Below are positions 44,095 through 54,328 of a stretch of 64,000 nucleotides of DNA, one piece after another. Numbering within the stretch: the stretch's first letter is position 1; the number at the start of each line of letters is the position of its first letter. The position numbers and the translations under genes are program-made. Below the pieces are notes generated by a model. It saw only the letters and a list, made by a program, of their open reading frames with translations, made no database searches and was not told the DNA's origin. This DNA comes from Enterovirga rhinocerotis (GTDB lineage: Bacteria; Pseudomonadota; Alphaproteobacteria; Rhizobiales; Beijerinckiaceae): contig NZ_SNZR01000018.1 of assembly GCF_004363955.1 (NCBI RefSeq), forward strand, positions 175,073 to 239,072, in the 5' to 3' direction.

Positions 44095-44838
44095 ATGGAC
44101 AACGTTCTGGCGCGCAAGCTCGAGGCCTTCGGGCCGCTGCCGGATGACGACCGCTGTCTCCTCGATGCCGCGGTGAGTTCTCCGCGACTGATCGGTGCCG
44201 ACGAGGACATCGTCCGAGAGGGCGACCCGACGGGCGACGTCCACCTGGTCGTCGAGGGGTTCGCCTGCCGCTACAAGCTTTTGAAGAACGGCGACCGCCA
44301 GATCGTCGCATTCCTTGTCCCGGGCGACATCTGCGACATGCACGTTTTCATCCTTCGGGCCATGGACCACAGCATAGCCACCCTCTCGCCCGCCAGGGTG
44401 GTCGACATCCCTCGTGCCCGCATCCTGGAGATGACGGAGCGACCGGCGCTTGCACGCGCCTTCTGGTGGGCCACGCTGGTCGACGAGGCGATCCTACGGG
44501 AATGGCTGCTGAACATCGGCCAGCGGGAAGCAGAGGGGCGCATCGCGCACCTCATTTGCGAACTCCACGCGCGGTTGAAGCTCGTCGGCTTGGCCGATGG
44601 CGACCGGTTCGCGCTTCCGATCACGCAGGCCGAGATCGGAGACGCCCTCGGCCTCTCCGCCATCCACGTCAACCGGTCCCTTCAGAGCCTGCGAGCTCAG
44701 AACCTCCTGACCCTTCGCTACCGGGAACTCGTCATCCTCGATCCCGATCGTCTGCGGACCCTCGGCGAGTTTACCCCGAACTACCTACATCTGGCCGGCG
44801 GCAAGCGGGACCGGCCTTCGGAGCCGGCCCCGGGATGA
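44095..44838 (+). CDS. Crp/Fnr family transcriptional regulator
   Basis: This 247-residue regulator has an N-terminal cyclic-nucleotide-binding-like beta barrel (DEDIVREGDPTGDVHLVVEGFACRYKLLKNGDRQIVAFLVPGDICDMHVFIL) and a C-terminal winged HTH (ITQAEIGDALGLSAIHVNRSLQSLRAQNLL). The Fnr Fe-S cysteines are absent, so it is not a direct oxygen sensor of that kind. The cAMP-contact residues are not clearly present either. The ATG at 44095 is preferred; one 21 bp earlier is possible. The genes nearby (ferritin-like, DUF6894) hint at a stress regulon. Confidence 0.92.
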   Translation: MDNVLARKLEAFGPLPDDDRCLLDAAVSSPRLIGADEDIVREGDPTGDVHLVVEGFACRYKLLKNGDRQIVAFLVPGDICDMHVFILRAMDHSIATLSPARVVDIPRARILEMTERPALARAFWWATLVDEAILREWLLNIGQREAEGRIAHLICELHARLKLVGLADGDRFALPITQAEIGDALGLSAIHVNRSLQSLRAQNLLTLRYRELVILDPDRLRTLGEFTPNYLHLAGGKRDRPSEPAPG

Positions 44839-45079
44839 CGGATTAGTCGGTGGTGAATCGACGGGTTCCCGGGGCGCCTGGGGCCGTTGGACAATCTCGC
44901 TCTGCCGATCCTCTGTGCAGGCGTAGCCCGTTTTGGCGGTCGCTCAAAAATCTCGGCCACGAGCCGGCTTCGCTACTCGACAATAATTTCCCGGCGGACG
45001 CGCAGACTAAAGGAACTTACTGTCGGCCATCGACTTATCTGGCGCCCGAGTTTTCCAGCCCGGCCTAGAAAGATAACAT

Positions 45080-46300
45080 ATGATAAGCGGATGTTCGGAG
45101 AAAACACACGGATCCGTAGGAAGATCGCACTGGAGCTTTCTCGAGCGATCCCAGCGAGATGCTTTGGTCTGTTTTTCCCATCTGCGCTGGGATTTCGTGT
45201 GGCAGCGGCCGCAGCATCTCCTTACCAGAGCGGCTGCGTCATTCAATGTTTTATTCGTAGAAGAGCCCATTTTTAAAGCAGATGCGTTGCCCCGACTCGA
45301 TCTTCGAAAGGCGGGGCCGGTCACGGTCGCGGTGCCCGTCCTTCCGTCCGGGTTGTCGGAAAGGGAGACGGCAGACCGGCAGCGGAAGCTGCTCGACGGC
45401 CTGCTGCAGTCTGGAGGGGGCGATCCTGCCGTGCTCTGGTACTACACTCCGATGGCCATGCCGTTCTCCGACCACCTTTCGGCGGAGGTGGTCGTGTACG
45501 ACAACATGGACGAGCTCTCGGCCTTCCGCGGAGCGTCTCCGGCTATGCTGGCCAAAGAGAACGAGCTTCTCGCTCGGGCCGATCTGATCTTCACCGGAGG
45601 GATCAGTCTGTACGAGGCGAAACGCCACCGGCATCCCGATATTCGGCCGTTTCCCTCGAGCGTGGATGAGGCCCATTTTGCAGCCGCTCGGCCCCGTCGG
45701 GGCCCGCAGCCAGCTGATCAGGAGAGTATTCCTGCTCCACGTCTCGGGTTCTACGGCGTCATCGACGAGCGTTTCGACATGCCCCTCCTGGAGGGCTTGG
45801 CCGCGTTGCGCCCGGACTGGCATTTCATCATGGTCGGGCCTGTCCTGAAGATCGACCCGGCCACGTTGCCCCGGCGCCCCAATATCCATTGGCTGGGACA
45901 GAAGGCATATGAGGATCTCCCTGCCTACCTCTCGGGTTGGGACGTCGGCCTCATGCCGTTCGCCCTCAACGAGGCGACCAGATTCATCAGTCCGACGAAG
46001 ACCCTGGAGTTCCTTGCTGCGGGTCTTCCGGTCATCTCCACGCCGATCAGGGACGTGGTGCGTCCCTATGGTGAGAAGCGGCTCGTCCAGATCGCCCGGA
46101 CCCCCAGGGAGTTTGTGGCCGCCGCCGAGAAGGTGATGGGCCGCGCGGATCCCGCCTGGATCGCTGAGGTCGACCGACACCTGGCCAGCACCTCGTGGGA
46201 TTTGACCTGGGCGGCGATGGGGCGACTCATCGCCGACGAACTCGGCAGACCGGCGCCTCGGCTGACACCGGCCCCGCCCGCCGTCGCCGCTGCGAGGTAG
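45080..46300 (+). CDS. Glycosyltransferase family 1-type protein
   Basis: This 406-residue GT-B enzyme starts with DALVCFSHLRWDFVWQRPQHLLTRAA, a segment typical of glycosyltransferases near UDP-galactopyranose mutase genes (TuaH-like). The C-terminal nucleotide-binding half includes LGFYGVIDERFDMPLLEGLAALRPDWHFIMVGP, then LPAYLSGWDVGLMPFALNEATRFISPTKTLEFLAAGLPVIST, the usual donor-site region. The N-terminal 25 residues do not look like part of the fold; a later start is possible. The mutase gene starts 2 bp after the stop, so the sugar donor may be UDP-galactofuranose. Confidence 0.9.
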   Translation: MISGCSEKTHGSVGRSHWSFLERSQRDALVCFSHLRWDFVWQRPQHLLTRAAASFNVLFVEEPIFKADALPRLDLRKAGPVTVAVPVLPSGLSERETADRQRKLLDGLLQSGGGDPAVLWYYTPMAMPFSDHLSAEVVVYDNMDELSAFRGASPAMLAKENELLARADLIFTGGISLYEAKRHRHPDIRPFPSSVDEAHFAAARPRRGPQPADQESIPAPRLGFYGVIDERFDMPLLEGLAALRPDWHFIMVGPVLKIDPATLPRRPNIHWLGQKAYEDLPAYLSGWDVGLMPFALNEATRFISPTKTLEFLAAGLPVISTPIRDVVRPYGEKRLVQIARTPREFVAAAEKVMGRADPAWIAEVDRHLASTSWDLTWAAMGRLIADELGRPAPRLTPAPPAVAAAR

Positions 46301-46302
46301 GC

Positions 46303-47466
<1,164 letters not shown>

Positions 47467-47469
47467 CAG

Positions 47470-49506
47470 ATGAGCGGAGTGCAGCTTTGGGGCGGTCTCG
47501 AATGCACGATCACGAGGATCGGCGATGACTATCGCGACCAGTTCGCCGAAACGGGACATCACGGTCGGATCGGCGACCTCGACCTCGTGGCGGGTCTCGG
47601 AATAAAGACGCTCCGCTATCCGGTGCTTTGGGAAGCGACGTCGCCCGATATCGCGGCGGGACGGGACTGGGCGTGGCACGACGACCGCCTCGCCCGCCTG
47701 CGAGAACTCGGGATCGATCCCATCGTGGGCCTGCTCCATCATGGGAGCGGATTGAGGGATACCGACCTTCTTGACCCCCGTTTCCCAAAGCGATTTGCCG
47801 AGCACGCTCGGAAGGTCGCGCGTCGGTACCCATGGGTCAATCGATTCACGCCGGTGAACGAGCCGCTGACGACCGCGCGCTTCAGCGCGCTTTATGGGCA
47901 TTGGTATCCTCACCGACGCAGCTATCCGGATTTTCTGCGGGCGCTGGTGAATCAGTGCTCCGCGACCGTCCTGGCCATGAAGGCGATCCGCCAGACGAAC
48001 CCTCGCGCCGAGCTGATCCAGACGGAAGATATCGGGCGGGTCTTCTCGACTGGCGAGCTGGCCTATCAGGCGTCCCACGAGAACGAGCGACGGTGGCTTT
48101 CTCTTGATCTCCTCTGCGGCCGCGTCGACCCGGTTCATCCCTTCTGGCCCATCCTGCGGGATCACGGAATCAGCGAAGATGAACTTCGGACCTTCCTGAC
48201 GGTTCGCTCGCCCGACATGATCGGGATCAACCACTATCTGACGAGCGAGCGATACCTGGACGGAGACGTCGGCCGCTACCCACCGGCGTTTCACGGCGGG
48301 AATGGACGCGAGCTTTACGCGGATGTCGAGGCTGTCCGCATCGGACATCTCGACTCGGAGGTCGGCCCGCTTGCCCGCATCCGGGAAGTTGCCGCTCGTT
48401 ACGGCGGTCCGCTCGCTCTGACCGAGGTGCATCATGGCTGTAGCCGAGACGAGCAGCTCCGCTGGCTGCACATGGCGTGGTCGGCGGGGCTCGCGGCGCG
48501 GGAAGAGGGCTTCGACTTCCGCGCCGTGACCCTCTGGTCGATGTTCGGCGCCTACGATTGGAACTCGCTTCTGACCCGGAAGGAACACCTCTATGAGGCG
48601 GGCGCCTTCGACGTCAGGGGGAAGAAGCCTCGCCCCACCGCTCTGGCTCACGCCGCCCGCTTCCTGGCCGAGACGGGCAGGTTCGATCATCCCGTGCTCG
48701 CCACGCCCGGCTGGTGGCGTCGCGACGGTCGGTTCTACGAACCGGAAGCGTCAGCGCCCGAGATCACGCGTGGATCTGAAGCGACCATTCTGCTGGTCGG
48801 CTCCGACGATCGGTTTGCAGCGGAGTGCCTGCGCATCGCCCGGCATCGGGGGCTCGAGATCCAGCGTGTACCCGGACGCCATGACGGTGCGATCGTTCGT
48901 TTTGCAGAGCACGCCCCATGGGCCGTTCTGGATGCCAGCGACTTTGCTTGCCCAGGTCCCACGGTTAGCGAGGACCTGACGTCCTGGCCGGCCTTCGCCG
49001 CTCGCAACGGCTTGCCCTTCTGCCTCCTCTCACGATCGGACGTCTTCGATGCCCGACCCGGACGAGCGGCTTCGGAAGACGGCCTTCCGTCGCCGGGAAG
49101 CGTGTGGGGGCACCGGCAGGCGGCCCGGGAAGAGGCAGTGACGGCCCAGCACGCCGGCGCTTTGGTGGTGCGAGCCGGCATGTTGTTCGGCCCCGGATCC
49201 GACTATCCGATGAGGGGGAATATCGTTGAGCCGGCGTCCCGACCGATCGAGTCTCAATCGATCGATGGCCGGTTCAGCTATGTTCCCGATCTCATTCATG
49301 TGGTCTTCGATCTCCTGCTCGATGAGGAACGGGGAGTCTGGCATCTCGTAAACGGGGATCCCCACGGCACAGGGAACCCAAGCCGAGCGACGCCCTTCCT
49401 CGCGGCAAATCGCGGCGTCATCATGCCGTCGCTAGAAAGCGCCCTGGCCCGCGAGGCAGGAAGGCTGGAAGCCGCGCGCAGCGTGGCCTTGGAAGCCGCA
49501 GAGTGA
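47470..49506 (+). CDS. Family 1 glycosidase fused to RmlD-like sugar-nucleotide domain
   Basis: This 678-residue protein is a fusion. Residues 1-420 are a GH1-like TIM barrel: Glu131 in TPVNEPL matches the acid/base and Glu319 in LALTEVHHG matches the nucleophile, though TEVHH departs from the usual TENG. Residues 440-640 resemble the substrate-binding part of dTDP-4-dehydrorhamnose reductase (VLDASDFACPGPTV, then GHRQAAREEAV, VVRAGMLFGPG, FSYVPDLIHVVFDLLLDEERGVWHLVNG); its NAD-binding start (TILLVGSDDRFAAECLRIA) is degenerate. It follows the mutase gene by 3 bp. It may make or trim a surface glycan; the substrate is unknown. Confidence 0.87.
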   Translation: MSGVQLWGGLECTITRIGDDYRDQFAETGHHGRIGDLDLVAGLGIKTLRYPVLWEATSPDIAAGRDWAWHDDRLARLRELGIDPIVGLLHHGSGLRDTDLLDPRFPKRFAEHARKVARRYPWVNRFTPVNEPLTTARFSALYGHWYPHRRSYPDFLRALVNQCSATVLAMKAIRQTNPRAELIQTEDIGRVFSTGELAYQASHENERRWLSLDLLCGRVDPVHPFWPILRDHGISEDELRTFLTVRSPDMIGINHYLTSERYLDGDVGRYPPAFHGGNGRELYADVEAVRIGHLDSEVGPLARIREVAARYGGPLALTEVHHGCSRDEQLRWLHMAWSAGLAAREEGFDFRAVTLWSMFGAYDWNSLLTRKEHLYEAGAFDVRGKKPRPTALAHAARFLAETGRFDHPVLATPGWWRRDGRFYEPEASAPEITRGSEATILLVGSDDRFAAECLRIARHRGLEIQRVPGRHDGAIVRFAEHAPWAVLDASDFACPGPTVSEDLTSWPAFAARNGLPFCLLSRSDVFDARPGRAASEDGLPSPGSVWGHRQAAREEAVTAQHAGALVVRAGMLFGPGSDYPMRGNIVEPASRPIESQSIDGRFSYVPDLIHVVFDLLLDEERGVWHLVNGDPHGTGNPSRATPFLAANRGVIMPSLESALAREAGRLEAARSVALEAAE

Positions 49507-50158
49507 ACGAGCGGCGGCTGCGTTGTTCTCGTCGCGCTTCGGCCGCTGACCGTGGCCCCTCGCTCCCGCCGAAGCGGGAACGTCACGTGTAGACGTCGCG
49601 CCGTCAATTCCATCCTTGCGGGCGGATCTCCCAAGACATCGACGCGATGAACGGGCCCCGCGTTTCCAGAGGCGGCTTCGGAACGCCGCCCGCATCTGCT
49701 CGTTGAGCCTGAGCGACAGGAGGGCGACTTGGGCACACAGCGACGACGATGTCGACAAACCCCTCGCGAGGGATGACGGCCGTCAATCCGAGGCCCAGCG
49801 GCTCATCATTGGCGGGGGCGGCGAGAGTGGGAGACCCGAGCCGAAGACGCGGAAGGAGCGGGAGGACCGTGGCTCAGTCGCAATCCCGGGCGTCGGCCGG
49901 TCGATACCGGGCGGCCGCAGCCAAGCCACTGGAGACCGCCGGCGATCAGTCGAAGGCGGTCGCGCAGCGTCAGGACGAGATATCGGCCGCACTCAACCCG
50001 AGCCGGAAAAGGATAGGCCTCCCCAGTTTCGCCTTCAGCGAGGCATCGATTTGGTGCGTGGACGGAGGTGAGCCGCCCGTTCACAGCCAGGGGCTCACCG
50101 AAAAGCCGCGATCCGTTTGGAGGCCCCGCAAGGCGGGCCGAATCACCGCATTTGAGGA
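49507..50158. other. Intergenic region before the patatin gene
   Basis: About 650 bp show no supportable gene. Overlapping frames on both strands (49616-50165) lack recognisable domains and have Arg/Pro-rich composition. The region separates the glycan cluster from the patatin gene and could hold a decayed gene. Confidence 0.45.
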
Positions 50159-51226
50159 ATGACATTGGCCCCGCAAACGATCCTCGTGTTCGGTGGTGGC
50201 AACGCCCTCGCGGCGTACCATGCCGGTGCGTATGAGGAGATGGTTCACCGGGATATCCGTCCTGACTGGATCATCGGTGCGTCCGCCGGCGCCGTCACGG
50301 GCGCCATCATCGTCGGCAATTCGCGCGAGCGCCGGATCGAGCGGCTGCGGGAATTCTGGGCTGAGGCCACCACGGCGACCCCTCTCGGGCCGTCCGATCC
50401 GAAGCTGCGTCAGTATTACAACGGCTGGCACGTGGCATGGGCCGCGCTGTTCGGGCGGCCCAGCATCTTCAGACATCGGTGGCCAGGTTTCTGGGGAGTT
50501 TTTCCTGGACCGCAGAACGATATCGCGCTCTACGATCATAGACCTCTCGCAGCGACCCTCGAGCGCCTCGTCGACTTCGACCTCCTGAACCGTGCGGAAA
50601 TCCGCTTCTCGGTTGCGGCCGTGGACATCGAAACGGGGGGAGAGGTCGTGTTCGACAACCGGAAGGACCGCATCGGGCCCCATCACATCCTGGCGAGTTC
50701 TGCCATCACGCCCGGCTTCGCGCCGGTCGAGATCGATGGCCGGATGTTGTGCGACCCAGGTTACGTGAACAACACTCCCGTCGATATCGCCTTCGCGAAT
50801 CCCCCCGAACGCGAGACAACCGTCATTCTGCTGGAGCTGTTCAGCCTCGGAAGTCCTCGGCCCGCGTCCATCGATGCAGTTCTAGAGCGCACGCAGGATA
50901 TCCTGTTTGCCAGTCCGACGCGGAAATCCATCGAGGCGCTCCAGCGAGAATACGGGCTTCGCACGGAAATCGTGCCTGACTCGCCGTCAGTCCGGCTTCT
51001 GCATCTCGCCTATCAGGCTCCAGCGCATGAACTTTCGATGAAGGCTATCGACTTCTCGCCCTCATCCATCAGAGACCGCTGGGCGGCGGGCGCCATGGAT
51101 CTTCGCACCGGCTTCGACCGCCTGAACGCGGCCGGTCCGAGGCCCGGGCTGGATTATGTCACGCTCTCGGCCTCCCAGCCGGACGCTTCCGCGGCCGAGG
51201 CGTCGCGATATTCAGATCGCCCGTAG
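50159..51226 (+). CDS. Patatin-like phospholipase family protein
   Basis: This 355-residue lipid acyl hydrolase has an oxyanion-hole motif FGGGNALAAYHAGAY at residues 11-25, the nucleophile Ser42 in GASAG and the catalytic Asp in CDPGYVNNTP, where DPG replaces the usual DG[GA]. No leader is present, so it is probably cytoplasmic or exported by another route. Patatins hydrolyse phospholipids or act as effectors. The gene stands alone, convergent with the ATP-grasp gene, with a 10 bp gap. The N-terminus could be extended no further because the preceding bases lie in a spacer. Confidence 0.9.
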   Translation: MTLAPQTILVFGGGNALAAYHAGAYEEMVHRDIRPDWIIGASAGAVTGAIIVGNSRERRIERLREFWAEATTATPLGPSDPKLRQYYNGWHVAWAALFGRPSIFRHRWPGFWGVFPGPQNDIALYDHRPLAATLERLVDFDLLNRAEIRFSVAAVDIETGGEVVFDNRKDRIGPHHILASSAITPGFAPVEIDGRMLCDPGYVNNTPVDIAFANPPERETTVILLELFSLGSPRPASIDAVLERTQDILFASPTRKSIEALQREYGLRTEIVPDSPSVRLLHLAYQAPAHELSMKAIDFSPSSIRDRWAAGAMDLRTGFDRLNAAGPRPGLDYVTLSASQPDASAAEASRYSDRP

Positions 51227-51236
51227 CAGCACGGGC

Positions 51237-52553
51237 TCACCGCCCGTCGTAGAGGCCGAGGGCCCGCAAGGTGTCGAGCTGGCCGCTGATCAGCTTGTCT
51301 CCGATGTCGCGCCGGTATCGAACATCCGGAATGACGATGCGATCCGCGAGCGAGACGGCAGCCTTCTGAGCCTCCGTTACTGTGTCGCCGAGGCCCGTGA
51401 CTACCATCGTCCAGCCGTGAAAGCCCGCTGTCACGGGCTGTCCGGACGGATCGAGTGCCATCTCGCCCCAGTGCAGGTTGGCAATGTCGGCTTCCGTGGG
51501 CGCGCCGTCGAAGAGGACCGGCAGACCGAGCTCTTCCGGGACCCATGCCCTGGTGAAAGGAAAAGGCCTCGTCGTCATCACGATACCTACGCTGTAACCG
51601 TCGTGCGTCTCGAAGCGCGTCGACGAACGCGTGACCATGGATCGGAAGAGCTGCGCCCATCCTGTTCGCTGGAGGGGCGCAAGAACCGCGAAGCCCGGAT
51701 AACCGAACCGACAGGTGAATTCGAGCGGCCAGATTCCCTCAGCGTTCACGATGGTGTTGATGTTGATGTAGCCGAGATAGCCGTGCTCGCGCAGCAGCGG
51801 GGCGACCCTCGCCAACGTCGCTTCGAAGAAGGATTTCGTTCCGCAGTAGGTGGCGACGGTCCCCATTTCCCCGGTCAGCTCGCCAAGGTCCCCGGGAAAA
51901 AACCTCTTGTGCTCCCAGTCGAGACAGGCCGGCTCCAGGAAATCGTGCCCGTTGAAATAGGCGCCGACCCCCATCTCGACGCCCTCAACGTGGTCCATCA
52001 GGATGAACCTCGTCGGTTTCCCGTCACGCTGGCGCATCCTCGCCTGCACCATCGCCGCGACGTCGCGTCCGTCGACCATGCGGCCGACATAGTTGTCGCC
52101 CGCGGCGAAATCCTCGACCCCTGAGAACTTCAGGACGTAACGGCCGGGATTGGCCTCGATGTGGCTCACCGCGGCCGCGGCGTCGTCGAAACCCCAGCTT
52201 CGCGCCGTCCGCATGCCGAACCCGGCCATTATTTCCTGGCCGAAGGTGCGGTCGTTCTCCAGCCTGTCGCCGAAGGCGGATCCTCCGATGACATTCAGCC
52301 CATCGGCGCGCAGTCTGTCCTGTAAAGCGCCGCTCTGGCCCGCCACGCTCTCGAACAGGATGATCCCGTCGGGGCCGGCCTCGCGCACCCAGTCCAGGTG
52401 CTCCTGCCAGGAGTCGACGCGCCGGACGATGCCGGCCATCACCCCGTGGCACATCTGCTCGCCGATATGCACCCGGACCTCATGCCCGGCTTCGATCAGA
52501 CTTTTGTACAGCGAATTGAGGTCGCAGCTCTCGCCAATCCCGAGAAAGCGCAT
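51237..52553 (-). CDS. ATP-grasp protein, PurD-like
   Basis: This 438-residue protein resembles phosphoribosylamine-glycine ligase in layout: an N-terminal preATP-grasp fold (RFLGIGESCDLNSLYKSLIEAGHEVRVHI), a central ATP-grasp (YVLKFSGVEDFAAGDNYVGRM, then FILMDHVEGVEMGVGAYFNG) with Mg-ligand residues in YINTIVNAEGIWPLEFTCRFGYPG. It lacks the purine-ligase signature and other purine genes are not nearby, so it probably ligates an unidentified carboxylate and amine. It is divergent from the SET-domain gene over 53 bp that contain a perfect palindrome. The ATG at 52553 begins a clean N-terminal strand. Confidence 0.85.
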   Translation of the reverse strand: MRFLGIGESCDLNSLYKSLIEAGHEVRVHIGEQMCHGVMAGIVRRVDSWQEHLDWVREAGPDGIILFESVAGQSGALQDRLRADGLNVIGGSAFGDRLENDRTFGQEIMAGFGMRTARSWGFDDAAAAVSHIEANPGRYVLKFSGVEDFAAGDNYVGRMVDGRDVAAMVQARMRQRDGKPTRFILMDHVEGVEMGVGAYFNGHDFLEPACLDWEHKRFFPGDLGELTGEMGTVATYCGTKSFFEATLARVAPLLREHGYLGYININTIVNAEGIWPLEFTCRFGYPGFAVLAPLQRTGWAQLFRSMVTRSSTRFETHDGYSVGIVMTTRPFPFTRAWVPEELGLPVLFDGAPTEADIANLHWGEMALDPSGQPVTAGFHGWTMVVTGLGDTVTEAQKAAVSLADRIVIPDVRYRRDIGDKLISGQLDTLRALGLYDGR

Positions 52554-52570
52554 CTCCGTCTCCCGGTACC

Positions 52571-52589
52571 CCTTCCGAACTTCGGAAGG
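52571..52589. promoter_or_regulatory. Perfect 19-bp palindrome in the divergent ATP-grasp/SET spacer
   Basis: CCTTCCGAA (52571-52579) and TTCGGAAGG (52581-52589) are perfectly complementary around one central C. It lies in the 53 bp between two divergent genes and so could be the operator for both. No regulator gene is adjacent. It could instead be a hairpin in the SET-gene leader. Confidence 0.55.
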
Positions 52590-52606
52590 ACGATTATGCT
52601 GACGGT

Positions 52607-52978
52607 ATGCTCCTCGTCCGGACCTATGTCGCCCCGAGTTTGATCGAAGGGCTGGGCCTGTTCGCGAGCGAACGCATCTCTGCAGGCACCGCGGTCTGGA
52701 GGTTCGTCAAAGGGCTCGATCTTCTTATCGAGCCGGCCGACGCAGACCGTTACGGCTCCGTCTTTCGCGACTTCCTCGACCGGTACGCCTACGTCTCCCA
52801 TGACTTTCCCGCCTACCTCGTCGTCTCCTGCGACCACGCGAAGTTCATGAACCATGACGTGAGGCCCAACGTCGTGAGCCGAGGGACCACCTCATACGCC
52901 ATTCGCGACATCGTGGAGGGCGAAGAGCTGACGTGCGACTATCGTTCGATCTCGGTCGGGTTCGACGGCTTCCGATAG
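52607..52978 (+). CDS. SET domain-containing protein
   Basis: This 123-residue protein is essentially a bare SET domain, the lysine-methyltransferase fold. The start LLVRTYVAPSLIEGLGLFASERISAGTAVWRF matches the SET N-terminal strands. KFMNHDVRPNV matches the NHS/RFxNH motif with Asp for the usual Ser, and GEELTCDY is the C-terminal catalytic Tyr motif. Small SET proteins of this size occur in alphaproteobacteria without known targets. It is 13 bp from the aminotransferase gene, which is probably co-transcribed. Confidence 0.9.
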   Translation: MLLVRTYVAPSLIEGLGLFASERISAGTAVWRFVKGLDLLIEPADADRYGSVFRDFLDRYAYVSHDFPAYLVVSCDHAKFMNHDVRPNVVSRGTTSYAIRDIVEGEELTCDYRSISVGFDGFR

Positions 52979-52990
52979 CGTCGGCCCGCT

Positions 52991-54226
52991 GTGTCGGAAC
53001 GAAGGGCCACGAGGGAGATTGTCCGGCGCGAGCGCGGACTGATGATGCCAGAACCGAACCCCTTGGTGGTCGCCACCGCTGAACCTGCCATCCTCGAAGC
53101 TCGGTCGTGGTTGGACCGGTACGACGGCGCGCTCGGCCTTCCGATGGACCTCAGCCAGGCGGGGCCACCATTTCCCCCGGACAGCGAACTCCTGGCGCGC
53201 ATCGCGGCCGCGGCTGCGGACCCGGACACCGCGCGGTACGGACCGGTCCGCGGCGAATCGAGCCTCAGGATCGCCTACCGGGACCACCTCCAGACATTAT
53301 ACGGCGGCGATTTCGATCCCGAAGGCGTCACGATCACGGCCGGTTGCAATCAGGCGTTCTTCATCGTCGCCTTGGCGCTGCTGCAGCGAGGCGACGCGGT
53401 TCTTCTTCCAAGTCCTTGGTATTTCAATCACAAGATGACGTTCGATATGCTCGGCATCAATGTGAGGCCGCTCCCATGTCGACCGGAAGCCGGCTACCTG
53501 CCGGATGTCGAGGAAGCCGCGGCCGCCATGGACCAGGGGGTACGGGCGGTCGTTCTCGTCACACCCAACAATCCGACGGGGGCCGAATATCCGACGGAGC
53601 TGATCGCGCAGTTTCATGACCTATGCCGGCGCAGGGGAGCCTGGCTGATCGTCGACGACACCTATCGCGATTTCCGTCGTACTCCGCACGCTCCGCACTC
53701 TCTCGCAACCCGAGCTTGGCCGGAGGATGTCATCGGCCTCTACAGCTTCTCGAAAGGCTACGCGGTTCCTGGTCACCGGCTCGGCGCGATCATGGCTTCG
53801 GCCTCGCTCGCACCCCAGATCCTCAAGGTCCAGGACTGCGTTCAGATCTGTGCCGGGCGGCCCATCCAGATCGCGATGACGTGGGGGGTTCAGAAACTCG
53901 ATGGCTGGCGGGACGCGCGGCGCGATCAGGTCTTTGCTGCCTCGACCCGCCTGACCGACGCGCTTCGAGGCAGCGGATGGACGGTCGACGGGATCGGCGC
54001 CTACTTCGCCTATCTGCGCCACCCTTATCCGGGTACGTCTGCGTCCGCCATTTCGGCAGGGCTCGCGACGCAGGTCGGCGTCCTCACCATACCCGGCGGC
54101 AGCTTCGGGCCTCATCAGGACGGTCACTTGCGGTTATCCTTGCCGTCGATCACGTCTGCCCGGGCAGCCGACCTCCGTTCGCGCCTCTCAGCCTTCGATA
54201 GTCTCCAGAGGGTCCATACCGCTTGA
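52991..54226 (+). CDS. Class I/II pyridoxal phosphate aminotransferase
   Basis: This 411-residue PLP enzyme has the phosphate-binding start PVRGESSLRIAYRDHL, the substrate-domain motif TPNNPTG at about 191-197, then VDDTY and the PLP lysine K255 in YSFSKGYAVPGHRLG. Fold type I and the length fit the aspartate-aminotransferase superfamily. The GTG at 52991 is given, but an ATG at 53042 (17 codons later) may be the true start, because homologues begin near PEPNPLV. It follows the SET gene by 13 bp and together with the ATP-grasp protein could form a biosynthetic path for a modified amino acid or peptide. Confidence 0.9.
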   Translation: MSERRATREIVRRERGLMMPEPNPLVVATAEPAILEARSWLDRYDGALGLPMDLSQAGPPFPPDSELLARIAAAAADPDTARYGPVRGESSLRIAYRDHLQTLYGGDFDPEGVTITAGCNQAFFIVALALLQRGDAVLLPSPWYFNHKMTFDMLGINVRPLPCRPEAGYLPDVEEAAAAMDQGVRAVVLVTPNNPTGAEYPTELIAQFHDLCRRRGAWLIVDDTYRDFRRTPHAPHSLATRAWPEDVIGLYSFSKGYAVPGHRLGAIMASASLAPQILKVQDCVQICAGRPIQIAMTWGVQKLDGWRDARRDQVFAASTRLTDALRGSGWTVDGIGAYFAYLRHPYPGTSASAISAGLATQVGVLTIPGGSFGPHQDGHLRLSLPSITSARAADLRSRLSAFDSLQRVHTA

Positions 54227-54328
54227 GCGTTGCCGGAGCTGCGAGATTCGCTCCGCCAGAGAGCGTCTTTGGAACTCTGCGAGCGAGCCGCGTTTGCTAT
54301 GCGGCAGTCTGTGATGGGCGGAAGCTCG

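Noticed and set aside
49616..50165. Overlapping frames before the patatin gene as coding
   Set aside because: Three frames on two strands are open but all are Arg/Pro/Ser-rich with no domain and no good start.
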